From Chloroflexota bacterium (GTDB lineage: Bacteria > Chloroflexota > Anaerolineae > Anaerolineales > UBA4823), in the NCBI GenBank assembly GCA_020349245.1, contig CP070764.1, positions 3,210,931 through 3,253,752 on the forward strand: 42,822 bases of DNA. Direction: 5' to 3'. The position numbers and the translations under genes were made by a program. The first letter of the stretch is position 1. Every line of letters begins with the position of its first letter. Shown here piece after piece: positions 34,919 through 42,822 of the stretch. The notes below the pieces were generated by a model. That model was given only the letters and a program-made list of their open reading frames with translations, made no database searches and was not told the origin of the DNA.

Positions 34919-35953
34919 GTGACTACTGAGCAATGTTTAGTGATCCCGGAGGATGTCATCGATGTGCAGGCAGCTCCCGGTGCAGAGTCAATGAGCACAT
35001 CACCTGGGAAAGCCTCCACGCTGCCGGATACAAAGACTCTGGTTGCATTTGGATTTTTCATCCTTTTTGCTGGTGGCGCTTCGGTTGCTGTGCGCATCAC
35101 TTATGGTGAGCTGCCGCCGTTCTACGGTGGAGCAGCCCGATTTGCTCTAGCCGGTTTGGTATTATGGCTGCTGATGTTCATCCGGAAAATTCCCTTCCCA
35201 AGAGGCCAGGCTTTACTGGGAGCAGCCCTTTTTGGTTTGCTCAGCGTTGGGTTGGCTTTTACGTTTATCGCCTGGGGATTGGTGGAGACACCTGCCAGCA
35301 CTTATCAGGTTCTCATGGCGCTGGTACCCTTGTTAACCATCTTTTTCGCTTATTTCCACGGCATTGAGCGCATTCGCTGGCAGGGTTTGCTTGGTTCTCT
35401 TCTCGCTGTGGGGGGTATCGCAGTAGTTGTTGGTGGAGCGAGTGGAGAGGGGCTCTCTCTACCCCATATTCTGGCGATAATTGTTGGCGGGGCTTGCCTT
35501 GCTGAGGCAGGTGTCATCGCCAAGAAGTTCCCCCGTAGCCACCCCATCGCCACCAATGCTATTGCCATGACAATTGGTTCCTTGCTCCTGGGGACAATTT
35601 CACTGCTCGCCAATGAGAGCTGGGTATTACCGAAACAGGTTGATACCTGGCTGGCTTTTGGTTATCTGGTAGTATTCGTCACCATCATATTGTTTCTGCT
35701 TTACCTGTACGTGCTGGGACGCTGGACAGCTTCGGGAACATCTTACGGCTTTGTTATCACGCCCCTGATCACGATTGTTATTGCCTCGCTGTTGGCCGGT
35801 GAACAAATCACCTATAGCTTCATTGGTGGTGCAGTCTTGGTGCTGGCCGGAGTTTTAGTTGGGGCTCTCTTGCCATCGAAACCACCCCAACCTCCTGAAA
35901 AAGCGCAGGCTGGAACCGGGGCTCCAGCTGCTAGCGGGGAAGGTGCTGATTGA
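34919..35953 (+). CDS. EamA/DMT superfamily transporter
   Basis: A 344-aa protein starting at GTG 34919, with AGGAGG 7 nt upstream. It has a hydrophilic N-terminal stretch of about 40 residues, then ten transmembrane helices with the two EamA halves: GGASVAVRITYGELPPFYGGAARFALAGLVLW and, in the second half, ATNAIAMTIGSLLLG. It ends in a short Pro/Gly/Ala-rich tail. EamA proteins export small metabolites such as amino acids or drugs; the substrate is not predictable. Its long leader (34567-34918) contains a hairpin. The next gene starts 91 nt downstream. Confidence 0.92.
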   Translation: MTTEQCLVIPEDVIDVQAAPGAESMSTSPGKASTLPDTKTLVAFGFFILFAGGASVAVRITYGELPPFYGGAARFALAGLVLWLLMFIRKIPFPRGQALLGAALFGLLSVGLAFTFIAWGLVETPASTYQVLMALVPLLTIFFAYFHGIERIRWQGLLGSLLAVGGIAVVVGGASGEGLSLPHILAIIVGGACLAEAGVIAKKFPRSHPIATNAIAMTIGSLLLGTISLLANESWVLPKQVDTWLAFGYLVVFVTIILFLLYLYVLGRWTASGTSYGFVITPLITIVIASLLAGEQITYSFIGGAVLVLAGVLVGALLPSKPPQPPEKAQAGTGAPAASGEGAD

Positions 35954-36044
35954 CAGAGAAACCCATCGTTTTTGATGTTGTTATTGGATGTAATTCGGTC
36001 AACCTGGTAAATATCTAGCCCGGACGACCGGATGGAGAAGATAA

Positions 36045-39000
36045 GTGAATTGTACGAATTGTAAAAGTGAAAATCGACAGAGTGCCAGGTATTGTCGGCA
36101 ATGTGGATTCTGGTTGCTTCCGAATTGTCCTTTCTGCAATGCTGATCTTCCTCCCGCAGCAGTTTATTGCGATCAATGTGGGCGGCAGGTAAGCGGGCAG
36201 GTTCCAGGATTCAACCCGGTTAGATCCATCCCAACAACAAAGTTAACCATCCCCTCCGAGTCAAGCGTTCAGCACTCAATTCCTGCGAAGGATGCTTCTC
36301 CTGGCATCCCCCCGAAACCAGTGGTTGAACCGGCTGTGGCTCAGAACGGTGAGGGTCAGCTTCACCGGTATATCTCTGAAGAGATGCGCAGCAAACTCGA
36401 AGCTGCCAGGGCCAGCGGAGAAATGGCCGGCGAACGACGAATTGTTACCATGATGTTCTGTGATGTTAAGGGTTCCACGGCAGCGGCAGAGAATTTGGAT
36501 CCTGAAGAATGGTCCGAGATTATCAACGGGGCCTTCGAGCACATGATTACGCCTGTATTTACCTATGAAGGTACTGTCGCTCGTCTGATGGGAGACGGGA
36601 TACTGGCGTTCTTTGGTGCCCCTTTTTCCCATGAAGACGACCCGCAGCGCGCTGTATTGGCTGGCCTGGACATCGTCTCAGGAATCGCTCCATATCGTGA
36701 GCAAATCATGAAATCCTGGGGAATCGATTTGAACGTGCGAGTGGGGATCAATACCGGCCTGGTTGTGGTTGGCGCGGTTGGTTCCGATTTGCGCATGGAG
36801 TATACCGCGCTTGGAGATGCGATCAATCTGGCTTCGCGCATGGAAGTGACGGCAGAACCCGGAACTGTGCAGATCGCCCAGGACACATATAAACATGTCT
36901 CCCATCTTTTTGAATTCGAACCCTTGGGGGGGATCGAGGTAAAAGGCAAAAGTGAGCCGGTCCAGGCTTTCCGGGTTCTGGGACGGAAGGATGGTGCAGG
37001 ACGATCGCGGGGGATTGAAGGTCTGCAAGTTGAAATGGTTGGTCGAGAAACAGAGCTGCGCAAATTGCGGGAAGTGATGGCTGACCTGAACCAAGGAATC
37101 GGGCGGATTGTCTGTGTACTTGGAGAAGCTGGCCTGGGAAAAAGCAGGTTGGTCAGCGAATCATACAAAGATTATCAAAACCTGGTCGGCGAAAATGGAA
37201 ATTGGTATGAAACCATCAGTCTTTCCTATGAATACAATCATGCCTATGGTCTTTTTCAACGCCTAATCCAACGCGTGGCGGGTATCGCGCATGATGATGC
37301 CCCTCAAATTGTGCGCAAAAGGTTGACTGAACTATTGGAAAGCTTCCCTGAGGAACGCCAAAGTCGGGCAAACCAAGTCTTCGAAGCATTATTTGCTATC
37401 GAAAGTGAATCCGTCGGGCCTCCATTAGATGATGAGACTTTCCGGCAGGAACTCCTGACCGCAATGGATGAGTGCTGGCGGGCGCAATTCTCTGCACGAC
37501 CCACCGTGTTGGTCTTTGATGACATGCATTGGAGCGATGCGGCTTCTATCGATCTGCTCAACCAGCTGTTGCCGCTAACCGGTGAGATTCCACTGGTCCT
37601 GATATGCGCGATGCGTGAAGAGCGCAGTTCACCGGCCTGGCAGATCAAGACCGCCGCGGATGATAAATTCCGTCATCGCTACTCGGAGATATTATTGCGC
37701 CCTTTAACGGATGCAGAAAGCAATGAGCTGGTTAACCGCCTGCTGGCGATCCCGCAGATCCCCGACCATTTAAGATCCAATATTCTCGAAAAATCTGGTG
37801 GAAATCCTTTCTTTATCGAAGAAGTAGTCCGCACCCTGATCGATAATGGCGCGGTTGAATCCGAAGAGCGATCCGTGGGTGGAGATACCCGCCGTTACTG
37901 GGTGGCGACAAACGAGGCCGCGGAATTCTCTATTCCAGACAATCTGCAGTCTCTTCTGTCTGCACGAATGGATCGCCTCGAAGATGGAACTCGCAGTACA
38001 CTGCAGCTGGCCTCTGTCATCGGTCGCTCGTTTTACCACCGTGTCCTGGAAGCAGTCGATCAAAACGGTCCCGAGCTGGATAAGCATGTCAACACGCTGC
38101 TGCAGCTGGATATGATCCGTGAATCGGCCAGGGTTCCTGAAGTGGAATACATGTTTCGCAATCCATTAACCCAGGAAGCGGTTTACGAGACGATCTTATT
38201 GAAACGCCGCCGTGAATTTCACCTGCGAGTGGGCGAGGTCATGGAAGAGTTGTATCCAGACCGGCTTGAAGGCCTCTATGGTTTGCTGGCGCACCATTTC
38301 AAGCTCGCTGGAAAACCTGAAAAGGCGGCCAAGTACTATCGGCAAGCTTCTCAGCAGGCGGTATCCGTCTTCGCCTATGAAGAAGCGGTGGAAAATCTGC
38401 GCAAAGCGCTGGAGATTATCACGCCGATCGATCAACCTGAAGAAAAAATGGGTCTGCTCGAGGAATTGGGCGATGTTTGTCGCCTTGTGCGTGATTTCAA
38501 TGGTGCAATAAACTTTTATCAGCAGGCTATTGAATTATGGGAAAGCCTGGATGACAGGGACGCTATTGTTTCCATCCGACTTCACCGAAAAATTGTCCAG
38601 ATTGCAACCGATGCCAAGTGGTCCGTTGACGCGAACACTTTTGCCGGTGTCAACGAGATCAGCCAGGATTCACTGCTGAGTCTTGCTGAGAATCTCCAGC
38701 TGCTGGAGAGTGCCCCACCTCATCCTGAGACAGTGCTGTCTTTAACCGCGTTATCTGTTGAAGCCTGGCGTAATGAAATTCCCGCAAATTGGGAATCAGC
38801 CCAGAGATATGCACAAGCAGCCGTCGATATGGCTGAACTGCTCGATGACCCGGTTCTGCTCTCCCGTTCATTAGGCGCTTTGGCGAATGTGCTTGATGGT
38901 CGCAGCCTGTTACGTGAACACCTGCAGGTTGCCCTGCGCCGCATAGAAGTCAGCAAAGATCCATCCTTCGCCGACCCCCATGAAAGAATTGATGTCTTGC

Positions 39001-39236
39001 GCAGCGCTGGTCTGGCCATGATGTATGTCGGTGAATACGGCCAGGCTCGACCGTACCTGGAAGAAGCAGAAGACTATGCCCTGCGGATGCAGGCCACGGA
39101 CCAGATTGCAAATACACTCGGCATACAGGCACAGTGTCTGTTCAGGGAAGACCGTTGGGATGATGTGCTGGCGATCGAGGAGAAATGGCGCGCCCTGGAG
39201 GTAAACCATAAGCGCGAACGCGTTGGTGAAACCTGA
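36045..39236 (+). CDS. Class III adenylate/guanylate cyclase-AAA ATPase-TPR protein (frame up to first in-frame TGA)
   Basis: A 1063-aa product to the first TGA, starting at GTG 36045 with GGAGA upstream. It has two zinc ribbons (Cys3/6/17/20 and Cys28/31/42/45), and a class III cyclase catalytic domain (about 127-310) with metal Asp in FCDVKGST and in LMGDGILAFFGAP. An AAA/STAND-type ATPase follows, with Walker A GEAGLGKSR near 360 and Walker B VLVFDDMHW near 487. From about 780 to the end are TPR-like helical repeats. Homologues in Chloroflexota run longer in the TPR part. The same frame continues beyond the TGA to 39899 with only one more TGA (see next entry). It probably makes a cyclic nucleotide under control of the ATPase, or works as a signal-transducing regulator. 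Confidence 0.9.
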   Translation: MNCTNCKSENRQSARYCRQCGFWLLPNCPFCNADLPPAAVYCDQCGRQVSGQVPGFNPVRSIPTTKLTIPSESSVQHSIPAKDASPGIPPKPVVEPAVAQNGEGQLHRYISEEMRSKLEAARASGEMAGERRIVTMMFCDVKGSTAAAENLDPEEWSEIINGAFEHMITPVFTYEGTVARLMGDGILAFFGAPFSHEDDPQRAVLAGLDIVSGIAPYREQIMKSWGIDLNVRVGINTGLVVVGAVGSDLRMEYTALGDAINLASRMEVTAEPGTVQIAQDTYKHVSHLFEFEPLGGIEVKGKSEPVQAFRVLGRKDGAGRSRGIEGLQVEMVGRETELRKLREVMADLNQGIGRIVCVLGEAGLGKSRLVSESYKDYQNLVGENGNWYETISLSYEYNHAYGLFQRLIQRVAGIAHDDAPQIVRKRLTELLESFPEERQSRANQVFEALFAIESESVGPPLDDETFRQELLTAMDECWRAQFSARPTVLVFDDMHWSDAASIDLLNQLLPLTGEIPLVLICAMREERSSPAWQIKTAADDKFRHRYSEILLRPLTDAESNELVNRLLAIPQIPDHLRSNILEKSGGNPFFIEEVVRTLIDNGAVESEERSVGGDTRRYWVATNEAAEFSIPDNLQSLLSARMDRLEDGTRSTLQLASVIGRSFYHRVLEAVDQNGPELDKHVNTLLQLDMIRESARVPEVEYMFRNPLTQEAVYETILLKRRREFHLRVGEVMEELYPDRLEGLYGLLAHHFKLAGKPEKAAKYYRQASQQAVSVFAYEEAVENLRKALEIITPIDQPEEKMGLLEELGDVCRLVRDFNGAINFYQQAIELWESLDDRDAIVSIRLHRKIVQIATDAKWSVDANTFAGVNEISQDSLLSLAENLQLLESAPPHPETVLSLTALSVEAWRNEIPANWESAQRYAQAAVDMAELLDDPVLLSRSLGALANVLDGRSLLREHLQVALRRIEVSKDPSFADPHERIDVLRSAGLAMMYVGEYGQARPYLEEAEDYALRMQATDQIANTLGIQAQCLFREDRWDDVLAIEEKWRALEVNHKRERVGET

Positions 39237-39899
39237 TTTTTCGTGGCGCTCAGCGCCAGTGTCCACGCGTTGCGTGGTGAAACGGAGCAGGCAAATTCCT
39301 ACGCGAAAGAATCATTTGATTATATGATCTCAATGTCCGGTCAGCCGGACCAGTGGCAGCGGAATCAATTTTATTGAGACTCTCTGCCTGTACAGGCACA
39401 GGGCGAGTTCGCCCAGGTCAGAGAAAAGTTGGAACCCGCATTGCAGTTATCCGGTCAACCTGTCAAACGAGGTACCATGGCTCATGAGCATATCGTGTAC
39501 ATGATGCTGGTTGATTCGGCTGTGAGGGCAAGGGATGAGGCAGCTATCCGAAAATTTATCCCCCAGCTGGAGGAATTAGTCTTCCGGGATGATCATAAGC
39601 CTTACCTTGCTGTTGTTCATCGAGCCTGGGGGGTTGCCCACCGTCTCGCTGGAGAATATGCAGCAGCTAGCGAGCGACTGCAAAGCGCGCTCGAGATTTT
39701 CGAAATGCTCAATACCCGCTGGCAGATCGCACGCACACTATTTGAGCTGGGAGAACTTTCTGGTGCAAATGGGGCGACGGAAAAAGCCACGGAATACTAC
39801 GCCCGTGCCCGGGATCTTTTTGAGCAGCTAGGTGCTAGACCGGATATTGACAGATTAGAAAATAAACTCAATGCACTTGGAAAAAAAGTGGATCTGTAG
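39237..39899 (+). pseudogene. Rest of the cyclase/TPR frame, interrupted by two TGA codons
   Basis: Reading on in the frame of the gene starting at 36045, codons 39237-39374 and 39378-39899 look fully coding: FFVALSASVHALRGETEQANSY, then DSLPVQAQGEFAQVREKLEPA and a TPR-like stretch ending in ARPDIDRLENKLNALGKKVDL before TAG. The breaks are TGA at 39234-39236 (codon 1064) and TGA at 39375-39377 (codon 1111). No frameshift is needed. A TTG-start product from 39429 (156 aa) is formally open, but no start signal supports separate translation. Options are two nonsense mutations (TGG to TGA is one step each), sequencing error, or stop-codon readthrough. Confidence 0.75.
39242..39277 (+). other. Stem-loops directly after the first in-frame TGA
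   Basis: Within 41 nt of the TGA there are two perfect hairpins with 3-nt loops: TGGCGC-TCA-GCGCCA (39244-39249/39253-39258) and CCACGC-GTT-GCGTGG (39263-39268/39272-39277). Alternatively CGTGG (39242-39246) can pair with CCACG (39263-39267) to form one larger structure. They may be ordinary coding structure or a recoding signal. Confidence 0.5.
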
Positions 39900-39980
39900 C
39901 CGGTTATTGATGGTTTCGTTGCTCTGTGTTTAATAATAGCTGATCGGAGATCCCCAAACAGGACTCTCGACAGATCACTA

Positions 39981-41255
39981 TCAGGCTAATGAGGCCAAGA
40001 AGTGTTCCACCTCGCGAGTCGCAGCCTGGGCCAAGGGATTTACTTGGGGGAAAATCAAGTCAAAGCCATGATTAGTGCGGGGATATTCCACATAAGTCAG
40101 CGGTACGCCAGCCTCCTTAAGTGCTTCCTGCATCCGGCGCACGGGAGGTGTCAAGCCAAATACATCCTCTTCCCCCTGAAGCAGTAATGTCGGGGGACTG
40201 TCTTTCCGAATATGATGGATTGGAGAGAGCAGATCATAAGTCTCAGGTTTATCTTCAGGCGTCCCACCCAACAGATCAATTAAATAATTGTATATACTCA
40301 ATTTTGAATCCTGCTCATATTTGGTAGGCGAAGCTGGCAGAGAGAAGATGTGATCGATCAGGGAGATTGCTACCGTATCAAGCTTGTTATTTGGGTCTGG
40401 GTTTAGTTGTTCCCCTTGCTCGTGCATTGCCCAAAAATCAACCACCGGGTAGAAAGCCACCACGCCTCTCACGGAAGTATCGCTGCCCTCCTGGTCAGGC
40501 TTGAAATTCGGCAAGTGGGGAGTATAGGCTGCCAAAAGAGCCAGATGGCCCCCAGCAGATCCGCCCATGAGCACAATCTGTTCAGGATTCAAACCGAGCT
40601 TCTGGCTGTTATCTTTAAGCCACAAGATGGCCTGGTTAACCTCGCGAACCATAGTGGGGATATCCGCATCTGGCCAGAGTGTATATGCGATGTCCAGGAT
40701 CAGGTGACCTTGCCCAACCAGGCGGCGGAAGAAGTGTCTGGTGAGCATATCCTTTTCACCGATGCGCCACCCGCCTCCGTGAATGTAGATAACCCCCAAA
40801 CCGCTGGACGGCATCCCGGGGAGAGGTTGCCATAAATCAGCCAGAAATGGTTTTCCGCTTGTGGGTTTTTCACCGATAACAATATTTTGTTGGAATTTGG
40901 GTTTCGCAAGACCTCTCTTAAGCGCTGGGCTGACTGCCCTGGTCGAGGATTGGTTCGTTGATTGAACCACTTGAGCCACAGGTTCAAATTGAGCCTGGGT
41001 CCGGGGGATATCAGCGATGAACTTTCCCATTAATCCAGCGGTGAATACCCCAGCCTCGAAGAGCTTCCAATCCCGCTGAGCGATCCCCAGGAAAGCGCCC
41101 AACCCCCCGATGATGCCAATCACCGCTGATAAAGCACCAGCGATCATCTTCGGAAACCAGAGCAGCGTACTTACCGAGCGGTTTTGCGGAGAAATAAAAA
41201 GCAGTACTGCGAACAGCATGGAGATATATGTTTGCAGCTTTATCATGGACTTCAT
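39981..41255 (-). CDS. Alpha/beta hydrolase (HSL-type esterase) with N-terminal membrane segments
   Basis: A 424-aa protein starting at ATG 41253-41255, with AAGGAG 6 nt upstream. The N-terminal about 85 residues contain two or three hydrophobic helices (8-22, 36-58, 66-80), a membrane anchor. The hydrolase has the HSL oxyanion motif HGGGW (159-163), nucleophile Ser233 in GGSAGG, and a likely Asp in LLLQGEEDVFG and His in TNHGFD. It probably cleaves small esters or amides; the membrane anchor suggests lipid or surface substrates. It converges on the cyclase gene, with an 81-nt gap. The SD is preceded by a TTCCTTG sequence that could base-pair with it. Confidence 0.9.
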   Translation of the reverse strand: MKSMIKLQTYISMLFAVLLFISPQNRSVSTLLWFPKMIAGALSAVIGIIGGLGAFLGIAQRDWKLFEAGVFTAGLMGKFIADIPRTQAQFEPVAQVVQSTNQSSTRAVSPALKRGLAKPKFQQNIVIGEKPTSGKPFLADLWQPLPGMPSSGLGVIYIHGGGWRIGEKDMLTRHFFRRLVGQGHLILDIAYTLWPDADIPTMVREVNQAILWLKDNSQKLGLNPEQIVLMGGSAGGHLALLAAYTPHLPNFKPDQEGSDTSVRGVVAFYPVVDFWAMHEQGEQLNPDPNNKLDTVAISLIDHIFSLPASPTKYEQDSKLSIYNYLIDLLGGTPEDKPETYDLLSPIHHIRKDSPPTLLLQGEEDVFGLTPPVRRMQEALKEAGVPLTYVEYPRTNHGFDLIFPQVNPLAQAATREVEHFLASLA

Positions 41256-41527
41256 TGATCACTCCTTGGACATGCATACTGCGAGGTCAAGGAAAAGAGA
41301 TTATTTCGTGTGAGAGGAAATTCAATCCAGGCAGCTTGATTATATACGCATTTACGCCTTATTTTTAAGGTGGCAATAATTGTCTCAACCTGCCCAATAT
41401 CTTCAGTCCTGTCTTTGAGGGTGAGGAGGATTTCTAATCCAAAATAGATTGGCCAAGCACCATCGGGTGAGGTAAGCCGCTGAGTTTCTTCCTGATCCGC
41501 TCGGATGCCCGCGTAGTGAAAGGTGTC

Positions 41528-42822
41528 CTAGTAGGTAAGGCTCTCTCGGACACTCACCTTTGCCGCGCTGCGAGCGGGAAATGAACTGGCTACCACGGCC
41601 AGCAAGGTGATCAATATCAGCCATATGGCCGCACCAATCGGTGAAAATTGGTAGGAAAGCTGCTGGTTCAGGGCTAGGGATAAACCACGCGTGGCGAGCA
41701 AGTATGCTGCAGGTATACTCAGCGGCAAAGCGATCAGCCAGCTGATCCAGCCGAGAAGCACACCTTCACCGATTGAAACGCGGATCACTCGCCAGGAAGA
41801 AGCCCCTATGGAGCGCATCACGCCGATCTCACGGCGACGCTCCAGCACGTTCAGGGTCAGCACACCGCTTAACCCAACGCCACCGACGATGGCAATGATG
41901 AAGCCCATTATCGACAGCAGCTGAAAGATGAGACTGTAACCGCCTTGAGTTTGAGAGACGATTTCCGCGGTGGTGAGATATCCGAAGGTGCCTGATGGTG
42001 TAATATCGAAGTTCCTTTTTTCAAAGATTTCTACCATATCAAGGGCAGTCGCTTGGGTAGCACTTGCTTCCTGGTTGTACGTGGTAATCGATAAGGTGTT
42101 AGTATTCCCAATCTGGCGCAGTTCTCGCTGCAGGGCATTAAGAGGCACAAAAACATCGGAACTTATCAAGGGATCATAGGTGATCCCCACGATCTCCCAA
42201 TCTGCTTCGCGTTCCTGGGAATCTGTTAGGGTTATGGTATCCCCCACTTGCCAGCTTTTCTCTCTAGCCAACCCTGCGGAAATTACGGCTGCCCGCTGGT
42301 CAACCTGGCTTAACCAGCGTCCCTGCTGGATTTCGGGCTGGTACATTTTGCTATCTGCTGGCAGGCCAAAAACATTGAGACGTGCATCGGTAACTTGGCT
42401 TTCTTCCTGTGCTGCGAGACGGGCTTTCGAGGGGACCACCAACCACGCTTCAGCATCTTGCACCCCGGGATTGGTCAGCGCCAGATTGATCAGGCGTTTT
42501 GAACGGGTAAGCTGCTCAAACTGTAAATTGACCTGGTAATTGTGAATTCTGGTCAGCTTTTCACCGAACGTGTAGCGCGTGGCATCATTGACTCCCAATA
42601 CCATCATGAAAACCACTCCCGCGAGGACCAGGGTTACCTCTATTAGGAGCACTCTCTTGCGGTTGCGGAAGGTATTGCCCAAGATCAGTAGAAATGAATA
42701 TGGGAGAATGCTCAGGCGAGCCACCAGACGCTCTACCAGGCCGGTACCTCCAGTTAACCCGTATGTGCTGATCGCCTCGCGAACCGTGATTCGCACACCG
42801 CTTAGGAGGGGGAGCAGGGCAG
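41528..42822 (-). CDS. FtsX/MacB-like ABC transporter permease (5' part beyond the window)
   Basis: The C-terminal 431 residues or so of a permease; the frame is open to the window edge (ALLPLLSGVRITVREAIS reads through), so the gene starts past 42822. It shows a transmembrane helix (about LLIEVTLVLAGVVFMMV), a large extracytoplasmic MacB_PCD domain (about residues 80-280), and then an FtsX domain with IFQLLSIMGFIIAIVGGVGLSGVLTLNVLERRREIGVMRSIGA and three C-terminal helices. The upstream stretch LLSGVRITVREA is typical of the middle of large permeases carrying two FtsX units. Its ATPase partner is not visible. It probably exports lipids, peptides or lipoproteins. Confidence 0.9.
   Translation of the reverse strand, partial: ALLPLLSGVRITVREAISTYGLTGGTGLVERLVARLSILPYSFLLILGNTFRNRKRVLLIEVTLVLAGVVFMMVLGVNDATRYTFGEKLTRIHNYQVNLQFEQLTRSKRLINLALTNPGVQDAEAWLVVPSKARLAAQEESQVTDARLNVFGLPADSKMYQPEIQQGRWLSQVDQRAAVISAGLAREKSWQVGDTITLTDSQEREADWEIVGITYDPLISSDVFVPLNALQRELRQIGNTNTLSITTYNQEASATQATALDMVEIFEKRNFDITPSGTFGYLTTAEIVSQTQGGYSLIFQLLSIMGFIIAIVGGVGLSGVLTLNVLERRREIGVMRSIGASSWRVIRVSIGEGVLLGWISWLIALPLSIPAAYLLATRGLSLALNQQLSYQFSPIGAAIWLILITLLAVVASSFPARSAAKVSVRESLTY

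Noticed and set aside
36563..37168. 201-codon minus-strand frame opposite the cyclase domain
   Set aside because: Antisense to conserved cyclase and ATPase motifs; Ser/Pro/Arg-rich shadow composition.
39429..39899. Independent 156-codon gene starting at TTG
   Set aside because: It is in the same frame as the cyclase gene, begins in mid-TPR and has no ribosome-binding site; better seen as the gene's 3' part.
36045..39899. Recoded genetic code (UGA as Trp or Gly)
   Set aside because: Other genes here end with TGA (for example the EamA gene) and none contains internal TGA.
41262..41294. SD-sequestering pairing before the esterase gene (TTCCTTG with CAAGGAG)
   Set aside because: Only seven pairs with one wobble and a 19-nt loop; likely chance.
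1..42822. tRNA, rRNA, CRISPR arrays, insertion sequences, att sites
   Set aside because: No cloverleaf, rRNA-like stretch, regularly spaced repeats, transposase or integrase was found by reading both strands; short tRNAs could still be missed by eye.

Overview
The window looks like a chromosomal segment of an uncultured or environmental Chloroflexota bacterium, most likely class Anaerolineae. This is an inference from gene content. Supporting traits are a MalT-type LuxR regulator, lipoproteins with Cys-Gly-Gly-Gly plus Thr/Pro/Glu-rich linkers carrying META and SH3b domains, a zinc-ribbon/cyclase/AAA/TPR giant protein, a fused molybdenum hydroxylase and an F420-type (DDN family) reductase. 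Base composition is moderate. GTG and TTG starts with strong Shine-Dalgarno (SD) sequences are common. No rRNA, tRNA, CRISPR array, transposase or phage gene was found.

Layout. 1-26.1 kb is almost entirely minus strand. It holds a DUF2807 lipoprotein, a cyclophilin-like small protein, a probable operon of an 81-aa protein, a rifampicin-phosphotransferase-like PEP-utilising enzyme and an MFS exporter, then a MalT-like regulator. Next come a YihY/BrkB membrane protein, a small membrane protein, DUF1801, a methyltransferase, a Gfo/Idh/MocA oxidoreductase, a GH5 ceramidase-like glycosidase, a DDN-family reductase, two lipoproteins, DUF1622, a dimethylglycine/sarcosine dehydrogenase-like enzyme, a second methyltransferase and an aldo/keto reductase. 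A RidA protein with a poly-lysine tail lies on the plus strand at 26.3 kb. A fused [2Fe-2S]/molybdopterin dehydrogenase, two small membrane proteins and a compact TetR - transglutaminase - flavodoxin - Rieske-like operon follow on the minus strand to 33.4 kb. From 33.6 to 39.9 kb genes run on the plus strand: DUF211, a VIT/CCC1-type transporter, an EamA transporter and the giant cyclase. An esterase and a truncated FtsX permease close the window on the minus strand.

Most notable points: (1) the cyclase/AAA/TPR reading frame (36045-39899) is open in a single frame apart from two in-frame TGA codons, the first followed at once by strong stem-loops; (2) the TetR gene has a near-ideal promoter and a 28-bp palindromic operator, and heads an operon ending in a Rieske-like protein whose box II histidine is replaced by leucine; (3) the Rph-like enzyme and MFS exporter are separated by a 13-bp hairpin that holds a five-codon mini-ORF and runs into the exporter's ribosome-binding site, an arrangement reminiscent of antibiotic-inducible translational attenuation; (4) RidA carries a lysine tail encoded by slippery A-rich heptamers. 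None of these is proven by sequence alone.
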